DNA of 9,510 bases, taken from NCBI GenBank assembly GCA_045588795.1, contig JAZNEY010000008.1, positions 1-9,510 of the forward strand. Direction: 5' to 3'. Each line of letters opens with the position of its first letter. Positions within the stretch are counted from its first letter, which is position 1. Source of the DNA: UMGS1908 sp045588795. GTDB taxonomy: Bacteria > Bacillota > Clostridia > Christensenellales > UBA1242. Shown here piece after piece: positions 1 through 5,960 of this stretch. Made by a program: the position numbers and the translations under genes. The notes beneath the pieces are model-generated. The model saw only the letters and a program-made list of their open reading frames with translations. It did not search any database and was not told where the DNA came from.

Positions 1-8
1 GAAATTAA

Positions 9-38
9 TTGCATTAAGAGGGAATAATATGTTAAAAT
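9..38 (+). promoter_or_regulatory. Possible sigma-A promoter of the three-gene metabolic operon
   Basis: TTGCAT (9-14) and TAAAAT (33-38) are separated by 18 nt and lie about 20 nt before the start codon at 60. The -10 matches the consensus at 5 of 6 positions, but the -35 matches only 3 of 6. The window begins just upstream, so an earlier promoter or an upstream operon gene cannot be excluded. This is a weak call in AT-rich DNA. Confidence 0.25.
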
Positions 39-59
39 AACTAGTACAAGTAGGAGAGT

Positions 60-578
60 ATGAAAAGTAATATTGCAGTAGTGTGCTTAGACTACAAACT
101 TGCCCTAGATGTGGCAAAAATATTGGCAGAAGAGTTGGATATGTATTTTTTAGATATCCAAGGCCTTTACGAGTTTGATATTAAGCCAAGAACAATTTCC
201 GAAACCATAAAGAAATATGGTATGGATTATTATAGAAAGGAAATAAGTGGCTCAATTAAATATGCAAGCACCTTTGAAAATGCAATAATGTCAATTGAAA
301 GTGGTGCGGTTGATATATCAAATGTTGGAAAACTCAGAAAACACTGCCTTTTGATTTACATAAGAACTTTCCCGAGTTGGGTTGAGAACAAGGATTTTAA
401 AGATGATTATAAGTCGGCAGAAGAAAAGAAACTTTACAAGGTTAGTGGTGTTGACATAATTACAAGAGATAAATTTTTATGTAAACATTTTGATATCACT
501 GTTTATGGAGATGATAACGACACTAAAAGTTTTGCAAATAATGCAATTGATAAAATAAAACAATATTACGGGGTGTAA
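60..578 (+). CDS. Degenerate shikimate-kinase-fold protein (probable pseudoenzyme)
   Basis: A 172-residue protein of the usual shikimate kinase size. From memory of the family it aligns without gaps through residue ~101: beta-1 at 5-8, the LAEEL helix at 22-26, the FLD strand end at 30-32, Y-Y-R at 57-59, a GGG-equivalent region at 79-81 and the LLIYI strand at 97-101. The C-terminal T-R-D-K-F at 135-139 and the D-I-T-V strand at 145-148 also fit. In Mycobacterium tuberculosis numbering, R59 and R136 match the shikimate-binding R58 and R136, and D32 matches the first Asp of the DxD motif. Missing are the Walker A loop (9-17 reads CLDYKLALD, with no Gly-rich GKS/T), the second Asp (Q34), the GGG triad (I79-E80-S81) and an obvious lid Arg. 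ATP-dependent kinase activity is therefore unlikely. A stop just upstream in frame makes ATG 60 the first available start; the GGAG at 53-56 is unusually close to it. The stop lies 4 nt before tkt. A distant cytidylate-kinase-like P-loop relative is the main alternative. Confidence 0.6.
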   Translation: MKSNIAVVCLDYKLALDVAKILAEELDMYFLDIQGLYEFDIKPRTISETIKKYGMDYYRKEISGSIKYASTFENAIMSIESGAVDISNVGKLRKHCLLIYIRTFPSWVENKDFKDDYKSAEEKKLYKVSGVDIITRDKFLCKHFDITVYGDDNDTKSFANNAIDKIKQYYGV

Positions 579-582
579 AGAA

Positions 583-2553
583 ATGAAGTTTAATGAAAAA
601 AAATGTGTTGAAAGTTTAAGATATTTATCGGCGACAACAATTTCAAATGCAAAATCGGGGCATACGGGCATTTCAACAGGAGCATCAACAATTTTCTACT
701 CATTATTTGCAAATGCGTTAAAGTTTTCTCCATCTGATCCAAGTTACTTTAACAGGGATAGGTTTGTAATGTGTTCAGGGCACGCATCTGCACTTTTGTA
801 TTCTACGCTTCATTGTTTTGGTTATGACTATACAATGGAAGACTTGAAAGGTTTTCGCAAGAAAGGGACAAAGACCAAAGGGCACCCAAGTGCAAATCCA
901 AGTCTTGGCATTGATGCAACAGGCGGACCTTTAGGACAGGGTATACCTATGGCTGTTGGAATGGCAATTGCGGAAAGAAAACTCGCAAGTAAATTTAATA
1001 AAGATGGCTTTGACATTGTTAACCATTATACATATGCTTTTGCAGGTGATGGAAGTATGATGGAGGGTATAACAAACGAGGCTTGTTCTCTTGCTGGAAA
1101 TTTAAAGTTAAATAAGTTGATTGTGCTTTATGATTCAAACAATATAACCATAGAGGGGGATACTAGTTTAACATTTTCAGAAAATGTGTTAAACAGATAT
1201 AAGGCACTTGGCTGGAATACTTTGGAAGTTAAAGATGGTAACAATATTGAAGAAATTGCAAAGGCTATTGCAAGTGCAAAAGAACAAAAAACAAAGCCTA
1301 CAATTATTAAGATTAACACAAGTATTGGTTGCGGAACTCCATATGAGGGTAATTGTAAAATTCACGGAATGGCGTTGAATGAAACGGATTTAAAGGCGAC
1401 AAAAGATAAACTCGGCATTGAAACAGAGAACTTTGAGTTGGATTCAGAAATAAAAGAGTGGTTTTCTAAAATTATTGCTCAAAAAGAAAAAGAAATAGCG
1501 AATGAGAAAAAGGCACTTGAAAGTTTCAAAAGACAAAACCCATTTGAATATGATGAACTATTTAAATGGCTTGGTGATTATTACAGCAAAAATGTGGCGT
1601 GGGAAAATATTCAAACAACCACAAAAAATGAGGCAACAAGAACAATTGGCAAGACTATATTAAATAGGCTCGCAGGATTTATTCCAAATCTTATTTGTGG
1701 AAGTGCAGACCTTGCAGATAGTACAGGTTGTAAGATAAATGATGGTGGGTATTTCTCTGCCAAAAACCCAGATGGCAGAAATATTTGTTTTGGTGTTCGT
1801 GAGCACGCAATGGCAAGTATTTGTAATGGAATTGCGCTTCACGGTGGATTTAGGGTTGCTTGTTCAACTTTTATGGTGTTTTCTGACTATATGAGGCACG
1901 CAATAAGAATGAGCGCATTGATGAAAACAAATGTTATATATGTTTTAACTCACGATAGCGTTGCAGTCGGTTATGATGGGGCAACTCATCAACCAGTTGA
2001 ATTTAATTCAATGTACAGAGCAACACCGGATTTAATATTTGTAAGACCTGCTGATGCAAGAGAGACAAAGGGTGCTTACCAAGTTGCAATTGAGTCATCT
2101 TTGCCAACAATAATTGCTCTTACAAGACAGTCTGTTGACAATACTATTCCATCACAGGAAGATATTGGTTTTGGCGGTTATGCTGTTATTAAAAACGAAA
2201 ATCCACAAGCTATTTTAATTGCAAGTGGAAGTGAACTTTCTTTGTGCACTAAGGCATCTCAAAACTTGAAGAAAAAAGACATAAATGTTGATGTTGTATC
2301 AATGCCATCTACTTCACTATTTGATAAAATGCCACAAGAGTACAAAGATGGAGTAATTAATCCTCAGCAAAGAAAAAGAATTTTTGTTGAAGCATCAAGT
2401 GATGCGGGGCTTTATAAATATATTGGTCTAGATGGGAAATTTATGGGTGTTACAACCTTTGGTTATACCGCAACAGGTGATGAGATAATGAAAGACTTCG
2501 GATATACAACCGAAAATATTGAACAAGAAGTCATAAACTTAATTAAAGGATAA
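583..2553 (+). CDS. tkt: Transketolase
   Basis: Full-length single-chain transketolase (656 residues, the normal length). It is a cytoplasmic thiamine-diphosphate enzyme that moves two-carbon ketol units between xylulose-5-P, ribose-5-P, erythrose-4-P and glycolytic sugars. Visible landmarks in order are S-G-H27, G-H67, G-H100-P, the ThDP/metal-binding G-D155-G with N185 of the N-N-I-T-I-E-G stretch, I-H260-G, the G-V-R-E407-H-A-M motif with the catalytic Glu that activates ThDP, and the T-H469-Q-P-V-E substrate-binding segment. The C-terminal domain follows from about residue 535. All expected catalytic residues are present. The more usual SGHPG is SGHTG here. ATG 583 follows a GGGGTG site at 570-575, which overlaps the stop of the upstream gene, so translation is probably coupled. 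The idi gene starts 5 nt after the stop. Its product erythrose-4-P is the entry substrate of the shikimate pathway, which may explain the upstream neighbour. Confidence 0.96.
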   Translation: MKFNEKKCVESLRYLSATTISNAKSGHTGISTGASTIFYSLFANALKFSPSDPSYFNRDRFVMCSGHASALLYSTLHCFGYDYTMEDLKGFRKKGTKTKGHPSANPSLGIDATGGPLGQGIPMAVGMAIAERKLASKFNKDGFDIVNHYTYAFAGDGSMMEGITNEACSLAGNLKLNKLIVLYDSNNITIEGDTSLTFSENVLNRYKALGWNTLEVKDGNNIEEIAKAIASAKEQKTKPTIIKINTSIGCGTPYEGNCKIHGMALNETDLKATKDKLGIETENFELDSEIKEWFSKIIAQKEKEIANEKKALESFKRQNPFEYDELFKWLGDYYSKNVAWENIQTTTKNEATRTIGKTILNRLAGFIPNLICGSADLADSTGCKINDGGYFSAKNPDGRNICFGVREHAMASICNGIALHGGFRVACSTFMVFSDYMRHAIRMSALMKTNVIYVLTHDSVAVGYDGATHQPVEFNSMYRATPDLIFVRPADARETKGAYQVAIESSLPTIIALTRQSVDNTIPSQEDIGFGGYAVIKNENPQAILIASGSELSLCTKASQNLKKKDINVDVVSMPSTSLFDKMPQEYKDGVINPQQRKRIFVEASSDAGLYKYIGLDGKFMGVTTFGYTATGDEIMKDFGYTTENIEQEVINLIKG

Positions 2554-2558
2554 ACTTT

Positions 2559-3068
2559 ATGCGAAAATTAGCACTTGTGAATTATAAAGATGAAGAAGTT
2601 GGTCAATGTGAGAAGTTAGAAGCACATCAAAAAGCACTTTTACACAGGGCGTTTTCTGTAATGTTACAAAATTCAAAGGGTGAATTTTTAATTCAGCGTA
2701 GGGCAGAAGGCAAGTATCATAGTGGTGGGTTGTTAGCCAATTCTTGTTGTTCACACCCTGAGCCATCAAAAAACATTATTGTGTGTGCAAAAGAAAGACT
2801 TATGGAAGAACTTGGTGTTTGTGTTAATGAGTTGGTTGATATTGGGTCTTTTGTTTATTGCCATAAGTTTGAAGATGGATTGACGGAATATGAACTGGAC
2901 CATGTTCTTTATGGGAAATATGATGGAGAAATTAAAGTAAATAAAGAAGAAGTTAGTGAAGTCTTTTGGAATACCAAAGAAGAGATAGAAGATGGGCTTT
3001 TAAATTGCCCAGAAGAATATTCGGTTTGGTTTAAAGAAGTGTTTTATATTACCGTAAACAATATTTAA
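2559..3068 (+). CDS. idi: Isopentenyl-diphosphate delta-isomerase, type 1
   Basis: A 169-residue Nudix-fold isomerase that interconverts IPP and DMAPP using a divalent metal. Active-site residues are visible: metal-ligand histidines H23 and H29 in EAHQKALLHRAF, catalytic C64 and H66 in N-S-C-C-S-H-P, Nudix E84 in M-E-E-L-G, and E110/E112 in T-E-Y-E-L (equivalent to E114/E116 in E. coli). It is a little shorter than the E. coli enzyme. The segment before the catalytic Cys reads G-G-L-L-A-N, whereas many bacterial type 1 enzymes have G-G-L-W-T-N. ATG 2559 is preceded by AAAGGA at 2545-2550, within the end of tkt, with 8 nt spacing. It is the last gene of the operon and is followed by an intrinsic terminator. 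Many Firmicutes instead use the unrelated flavin-dependent type 2 enzyme, so a type 1 gene here is mildly notable. Confidence 0.93.
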   Translation: MRKLALVNYKDEEVGQCEKLEAHQKALLHRAFSVMLQNSKGEFLIQRRAEGKYHSGGLLANSCCSHPEPSKNIIVCAKERLMEELGVCVNELVDIGSFVYCHKFEDGLTEYELDHVLYGKYDGEIKVNKEEVSEVFWNTKEEIEDGLLNCPEEYSVWFKEVFYITVNNI

Positions 3069-3082
3069 AATTTAAGTAGTTT

Positions 3083-3120
3083 AAAGGCATATTGCATTAT
3101 TGCAATGTGCCTTTTTGCTT
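3083..3120 (+). terminator. Rho-independent terminator after idi
   Basis: A 14-bp stem (3083-3096 paired with 3101-3114, one T-G wobble) with a 4-nt TTAT loop runs into a T-rich tail at 3112-3120. It lies 15 nt after the idi stop and separates the metabolic operon from the spoIIA operon. Confidence 0.9.
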
Positions 3121-3129
3121 TCATAAAAA

Positions 3130-3210
3130 TTGTTATAATTATTACAACATATGACAAATTACACTTTTTTTAGTTTTGTTTGAAATGATGTTTTAAGGGT
3201 ATTATATAAA
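3130..3210 (+). promoter_or_regulatory. Candidate spoIIA promoter and operator region
   Basis: The gap between the idi terminator and spoIIAA holds several signals. TTGAAA (3180-3185), a 17-nt spacer and TATATA (3203-3208) resemble a sigma-A promoter whose transcript would start just before the AGGAGG at 3221. TGACAAA at 3152-3158 is one mismatch from the Spo0A box (TGNCGAA) and lies about 22 nt upstream of that -35. An extended -10 sequence, TG-T-TATAAT (3131-3139), lies inside an imperfect 18-bp palindrome (3130-3147, 8 of 9 pairs). I found no convincing sigma-H promoter, although sigma-H is the usual driver of this operon. All of this is pattern matching in AT-rich DNA. Confidence 0.4.
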
Positions 3211-3237
3211 AACAGATTTAAGGAGGGTGAAGAGTTT

Positions 3238-3549
3238 ATGCAAGTAACTTATAAATGCAGTGGAAGTAGTTGTGTTGTTAACCTATGCGGTGAGCTTGAT
3301 GATTGTTCAGCATCTTTTGTAAGGGAGCAACTTGATGATATATTTTCATCTCTGCAACCATTTTCGCAGGTAGTTATTGATTTTCAAAATGTGTCATTTA
3401 TGGATAGTACTGGAATTGGTGTTTTGGTTGGAAGATACAAAAAGTTTGAGCCTTCACTGATTTCGTTTTCTGTTAAAAATCCAAACAGAACGGTAGACCG
3501 AATTTTAAAAATGACAGGCATTTACAACATTATTCCAAAGATAGATTAA
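3238..3549 (+). CDS. spoIIAA: Anti-sigma-F factor antagonist SpoIIAA
   Basis: A 103-residue single STAS-domain protein. In the forespore, the unphosphorylated form binds SpoIIAB and releases sigma-F; SpoIIAB phosphorylates it on a Ser, and the SpoIIE phosphatase reverses this. The phosphorylation site is visible as M-D-S57-T-G-I-G, equivalent to S58 of Bacillus subtilis, preceded by the V-V-I-D-F strand at 45-49. An N-terminal L-C-G-E-L-D motif (16-21) is the usual STAS beta-turn. It starts at ATG 3238 after a very strong site, AAGGAGGGTGA at 3220-3230, 7 nt upstream. It is first in the operon with spoIIAB (18 nt later) and sigF, and that gene order fixes the identity. Confidence 0.95.
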   Translation: MQVTYKCSGSSCVVNLCGELDDCSASFVREQLDDIFSSLQPFSQVVIDFQNVSFMDSTGIGVLVGRYKKFEPSLISFSVKNPNRTVDRILKMTGIYNIIPKID

Positions 3550-3567
3550 AGGAGGAAATTAAAATTT

Positions 3568-4062
3568 ATGAATAAACAAAACGCTGTTACAATAGATAAA
3601 TTTATGAATAACGAACTTGAAATTTCAAATGCAATAGAAATTACTATGGAGTCAAGACCAGAGAATGAAAAACTTGCAAGAAATTTAGTGGCAAGTTTTT
3701 TGCTTGAATTAAATCCAACAATAGAAGAAATCACAGATGTGAAAACGGTAATAAGTGAGGCTGTTACAAATTCGATTGTGCATGGCTATAATAAGGGTAA
3801 AGGTTTGATTACTTTGCAGGCAAAGTTGTCTGGTAATATTTTGTTTCTAAAAATATCCGACAGAGGTGTTGGAATTTTGGATATTAAGCAGGCTATGCAA
3901 CCGTTCTATACAAGTAAGCCCAATGAGGACCGCTCGGGAATGGGTTTTACTGTGATGGAAACATTTATGGACGAATTGTTTGTTGCTCCAAATGATGGGG
4001 GAGGTCTTGCGGTTTATATGGTAAAAGAAATAATTTCAGCAGAGAAGGTAGATGGTAGGTAG
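3568..4062 (+). CDS. spoIIAB: Anti-sigma-F factor / serine kinase SpoIIAB
   Basis: A GHKL-fold (HATPase_c) serine kinase that holds sigma-F inactive and phosphorylates SpoIIAA. Landmarks are the N-box with E64 and N68 in S-E-A-V-T-N-S (E46/N50 in B. subtilis), G1-box D98-R-G-V-G, and R122-S-G-M-G-F at the ATP lid (R105 in B. subtilis, contacting sigma-F). Numbering is offset by exactly 18 from B. subtilis, so as called the protein (164 residues) carries an 18-residue N-terminal extension. GGAGG at 3551-3555 supports ATG 3568, although the 12-nt spacing is long. An in-frame ATG at 3604 would shorten the extension to 6 residues but has no visible ribosome binding site. The stop TAG directly abuts the sigF ATG (zero gap), implying translational coupling that keeps anti-sigma and sigma levels matched. 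Confidence 0.95.
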   Translation: MNKQNAVTIDKFMNNELEISNAIEITMESRPENEKLARNLVASFLLELNPTIEEITDVKTVISEAVTNSIVHGYNKGKGLITLQAKLSGNILFLKISDRGVGILDIKQAMQPFYTSKPNEDRSGMGFTVMETFMDELFVAPNDGGGLAVYMVKEIISAEKVDGR

Positions 4063-4800
4063 ATGAGTGAATTTAAGTTGCTTTCTACTGAAGAAACAGA
4101 AAGGCTTATTAAATTGGCTCAAAGCGGAGATGAAGATGCAAAAGAGAAACTTCTAAATGGTAATTATCCATTAATTAAAAGTATTGTAAGAAGATTTGCG
4201 CGAAAAACTGTCGAATATGATGACCTTTATCAGCTTGGTTGTGTTGGTTTTGTAAAGGCAATTAATAATTTTAGTTTGAAGTATGGTGTTAAATTTTCGA
4301 CTTATGCAGTCCCTATGATTGCAGGTGAAATTAAAAGATTTCTAAGAGATGATGGCTCAATAAAAATAGCAAGGTCAATTAAGACTCTTGCAATAAAGAT
4401 AAGTAAATTTTTAGATGAATATAAGCGGGAGGGAAAGGAAACTCCAACAACAAAAGAAATTGCTGAGAATTTTGGGGTTGATGAGCATGATGTCGTGATT
4501 GCAATGGATTCGGCTTTTTGTTTGGTATATCTTTATGATAAAACAGCTGATAAAAGTGATAGCAGTCCAAATCTGTTGGATAAGCTAGTAAAGGTGGAAA
4601 ATGAAGAGGCTGAACTTGAAAAAATAATGCTCAAAGACCAGATAAAAAAATTGCCTCAAAAAGAACAAAAAATATTATTGCTTAGATATTTTAGAGGTAA
4701 AACTCAAACGGAAATTGCAAAGATGATGGGTGTGTCTCAAGTGCAAGTGAGCAGGATAGAGGCTAAGATTTTAAAAACCTTGCGAGCCTCTATGTCTTAG
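4063..4800 (+). CDS. sigF: RNA polymerase sigma factor sigma-F (forespore-specific)
   Basis: A 245-residue sigma-70 family factor of the sporulation/SigB-F-G group, close to the usual 255. Region 2 spans about 30-110: the polymerase-binding D-D-L-Y-Q-L-G segment (53-59) and the Y-G-V-K-F-S-T-Y-A-V-P-M-I stretch (74-86), followed by F-L-R-D-D-G (93-98), which is typical of sigma-F and sigma-G. Region 3 covers about 125-165, with the T-T-K-E-I-A-E motif. Region 4 ends in a helix-turn-helix at about 211-236 (K-T-Q-T-E-I-A...V-S-R-I-E). Position directly after spoIIAB identifies it as sigma-F rather than sigma-G. It is inactive until SpoIIAA frees it in the forespore. The stop codon overlaps that of the convergent DUF4363 gene. 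In B. subtilis the spoVA operon lies downstream, but it is absent here. Confidence 0.94.
   Translation: MSEFKLLSTEETERLIKLAQSGDEDAKEKLLNGNYPLIKSIVRRFARKTVEYDDLYQLGCVGFVKAINNFSLKYGVKFSTYAVPMIAGEIKRFLRDDGSIKIARSIKTLAIKISKFLDEYKREGKETPTTKEIAENFGVDEHDVVIAMDSAFCLVYLYDKTADKSDSSPNLLDKLVKVENEEAELEKIMLKDQIKKLPQKEQKILLLRYFRGKTQTEIAKMMGVSQVQVSRIEAKILKTLRASMS
4757..4792. other. Inverted repeat at the sigF 3' end
   Basis: TAGAGGCT (4757-4764) and AGCCTCTA (4785-4792) form a perfect 8-bp stem. Further imperfect pairing (4765-4772 with 4774-4781, around a 3-nt bulge) gives a long hairpin. It lies inside the last codons of sigF, just before the overlapping convergent stop codons. There is no T-tract on either side, so it is not a standard intrinsic terminator, yet no other terminator is visible at this junction. 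Confidence 0.4.
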
Positions 4801-5192
4801 ATTATGTTTTGAATACTAAATCTGTAATCTTCACTGTAATGGTTGCAGTAGTCGATTAAGTTGTTTAGTTCGGTATATGCTTCTTCATAGTTGTTTTGCT
4901 CGGTGTAACTTGTAATTCTTGATAGTCCTACTTCAACATCTTTTATTCCTGTGTGCCAAACAAAAAACTTTAAAACCTTTGTTCGCTCTTGCCAGTCTTT
5001 ATGGGTTTGTTTTAGGGCTTGAATATTTTCTTCTGTGTCAATTGAGTTTTCGTTTTCTGCAAGAGATTGTTCTATTGAAACAAGCCTTTCCGAAAGTCCA
5101 TCAAAAGACTTTATTATGTAGTTGGATTCAAATACGCCAGTTGCAATTATTATTCCAATAAACACAAGGATTGCAATTAATTTCTTTATCAT
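4797..5192 (-). CDS. DUF4363 family membrane-anchored protein
   Basis: A small protein (131 residues from the start chosen here) of unknown function with one N-terminal hydrophobic segment (about residues 2-20), either an uncleaved anchor or a signal peptide. A largely helical, charged domain follows that would lie outside the membrane. The D-V-E-V-G-L-S-R-I run with preceding H-T-G-I-K, followed by an E-E-A-Y-T-E-L-N-N-L repeat-like helix, matches my recollection of DUF4363. I start it at 5192 (M-I-K-K-L): AGGAGG (complement of 5200-5205) lies exactly 7 nt upstream, whereas an upstream in-frame ATG at 5210 has no such support. That ribosome binding site overlaps the stop of the DUF421 gene, so the pair is probably translationally coupled. 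DUF421 and DUF4363 genes are, to my knowledge, common partners in Firmicutes. Confidence 0.75.
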   Translation of the reverse strand: MIKKLIAILVFIGIIIATGVFESNYIIKSFDGLSERLVSIEQSLAENENSIDTEENIQALKQTHKDWQERTKVLKFFVWHTGIKDVEVGLSRITSYTEQNNYEEAYTELNNLIDYCNHYSEDYRFSIQNII

Positions 5193-5203
5193 ACGAAATC
5201 CTC

Positions 5204-5923
5204 CTACCAAAGCCCGTTGCCATTGTAGTCAATTGTAAAACTTTTGGCATCACCATTTATTGCTTGAATGTAAACCTCGCCGTTTGCATCAAGAGTCATA
5301 AGTAAAATGTCTTTGTATGTTTTAGCTCCTGCATTTTTAATACATTCATTTATTTGATTTTCTGAAATTTTTGTAAGGGTAATGTTTTCTTTCATTAATC
5401 TTCTATCCATTATTATTGAGACAGGAAGAGATGCTGGTTCTGGCTTAATTTTAATATCTTCTCTTGTAACATTTTCTTGTGCCGATTTTTTAATCACGCA
5501 TAATTTACCATTTGTTTCAATAATGGCATATGCAACATCATCAAGATTATAAATGTCTGAACAGCGAAGAGACTCAATTAAGTCGTCAAGGTTCATATTT
5601 AATGCTTTTAACTCTTTGTAATTGATTCCGTTTGGTGTTATTACAATTGCAGATCTGCCACTTATCAAATACCTTGCAAACATACTTTTTCTTGATATTA
5701 AACAGATAAAGAAATGCAGAATTATAATACTGAAAATAGGGATAATACCGTGTAAAATAGGTACTGAAATTTCAGACATTGGAATTGTTGCAAGGTCGGC
5801 AATTATAAGAGTTATTACAAACTCAAATGGTTGCATTTCCCCAACCTGTCTTTTGCCCATAAACCTAACAGCAAAAAGAACAAATAAAAAGATTATTATT
5901 GAACGAACAAACATATTTATCAT
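5204..5923 (-). CDS. DUF421 family (YetF-like) membrane protein
   Basis: A 239-residue protein with three likely N-terminal transmembrane helices (about 5-21, 37-50 and 57-78) and a cytoplasmic C-terminal domain. The family signature is present: R-F-M-G-K-R-Q (20-26), then G-E-M-Q-P-F-E-F-V (28-36). The soluble part contains the usual segment from S-G-R through the N-G-I turn to the L-R-C-S-D-I and A-I-I-E-T-N-G-K-L-C-V pieces. B. subtilis relatives such as YetF and YdfS are inner-membrane proteins of poorly defined role, some linked to spores. The start at 5923 has no recognisable Shine-Dalgarno sequence, and neither does the alternative ATG at 5914; the leader is A-rich on the coding strand. 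It lies 37 nt after spoVB in the same direction and is probably co-transcribed, with the DUF4363 gene following. Confidence 0.9.
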   Translation of the reverse strand: MINMFVRSIIIFLFVLFAVRFMGKRQVGEMQPFEFVITLIIADLATIPMSEISVPILHGIIPIFSIIILHFFICLISRKSMFARYLISGRSAIVITPNGINYKELKALNMNLDDLIESLRCSDIYNLDDVAYAIIETNGKLCVIKKSAQENVTREDIKIKPEPASLPVSIIMDRRLMKENITLTKISENQINECIKNAGAKTYKDILLMTLDANGEVYIQAINGDAKSFTIDYNGNGLW

Positions 5924-5960
5924 AATGGTAATAGTTTGTTTGTTTTTCTGTGTTTTTTTC

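Noticed and set aside
3130..3147. Palindrome considered as a terminator or riboswitch stem
   Set aside because: It is very AT-rich, has no following T-tract and no conserved riboswitch elements; the real terminator is just upstream at 3083-3120.
4209..4215. Perfect Spo0A box TGTCGAA inside sigF
   Set aside because: It encodes conserved T-V-E-Y region residues in the middle of the gene, and about one such match is expected by chance in this window.
4919..5161. Plus-strand reading frame opposite the DUF4363 gene
   Set aside because: Antisense shadow with no ribosome binding site; the minus-strand frame has domain similarity and a strong start.
5193..5210. Longer N-terminus for the DUF4363 protein starting at 5210
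   Set aside because: The AGGAGG lies between this ATG and the one at 5192, and the hydrophobic anchor begins right after the inner Met, so 5192 is the better start.
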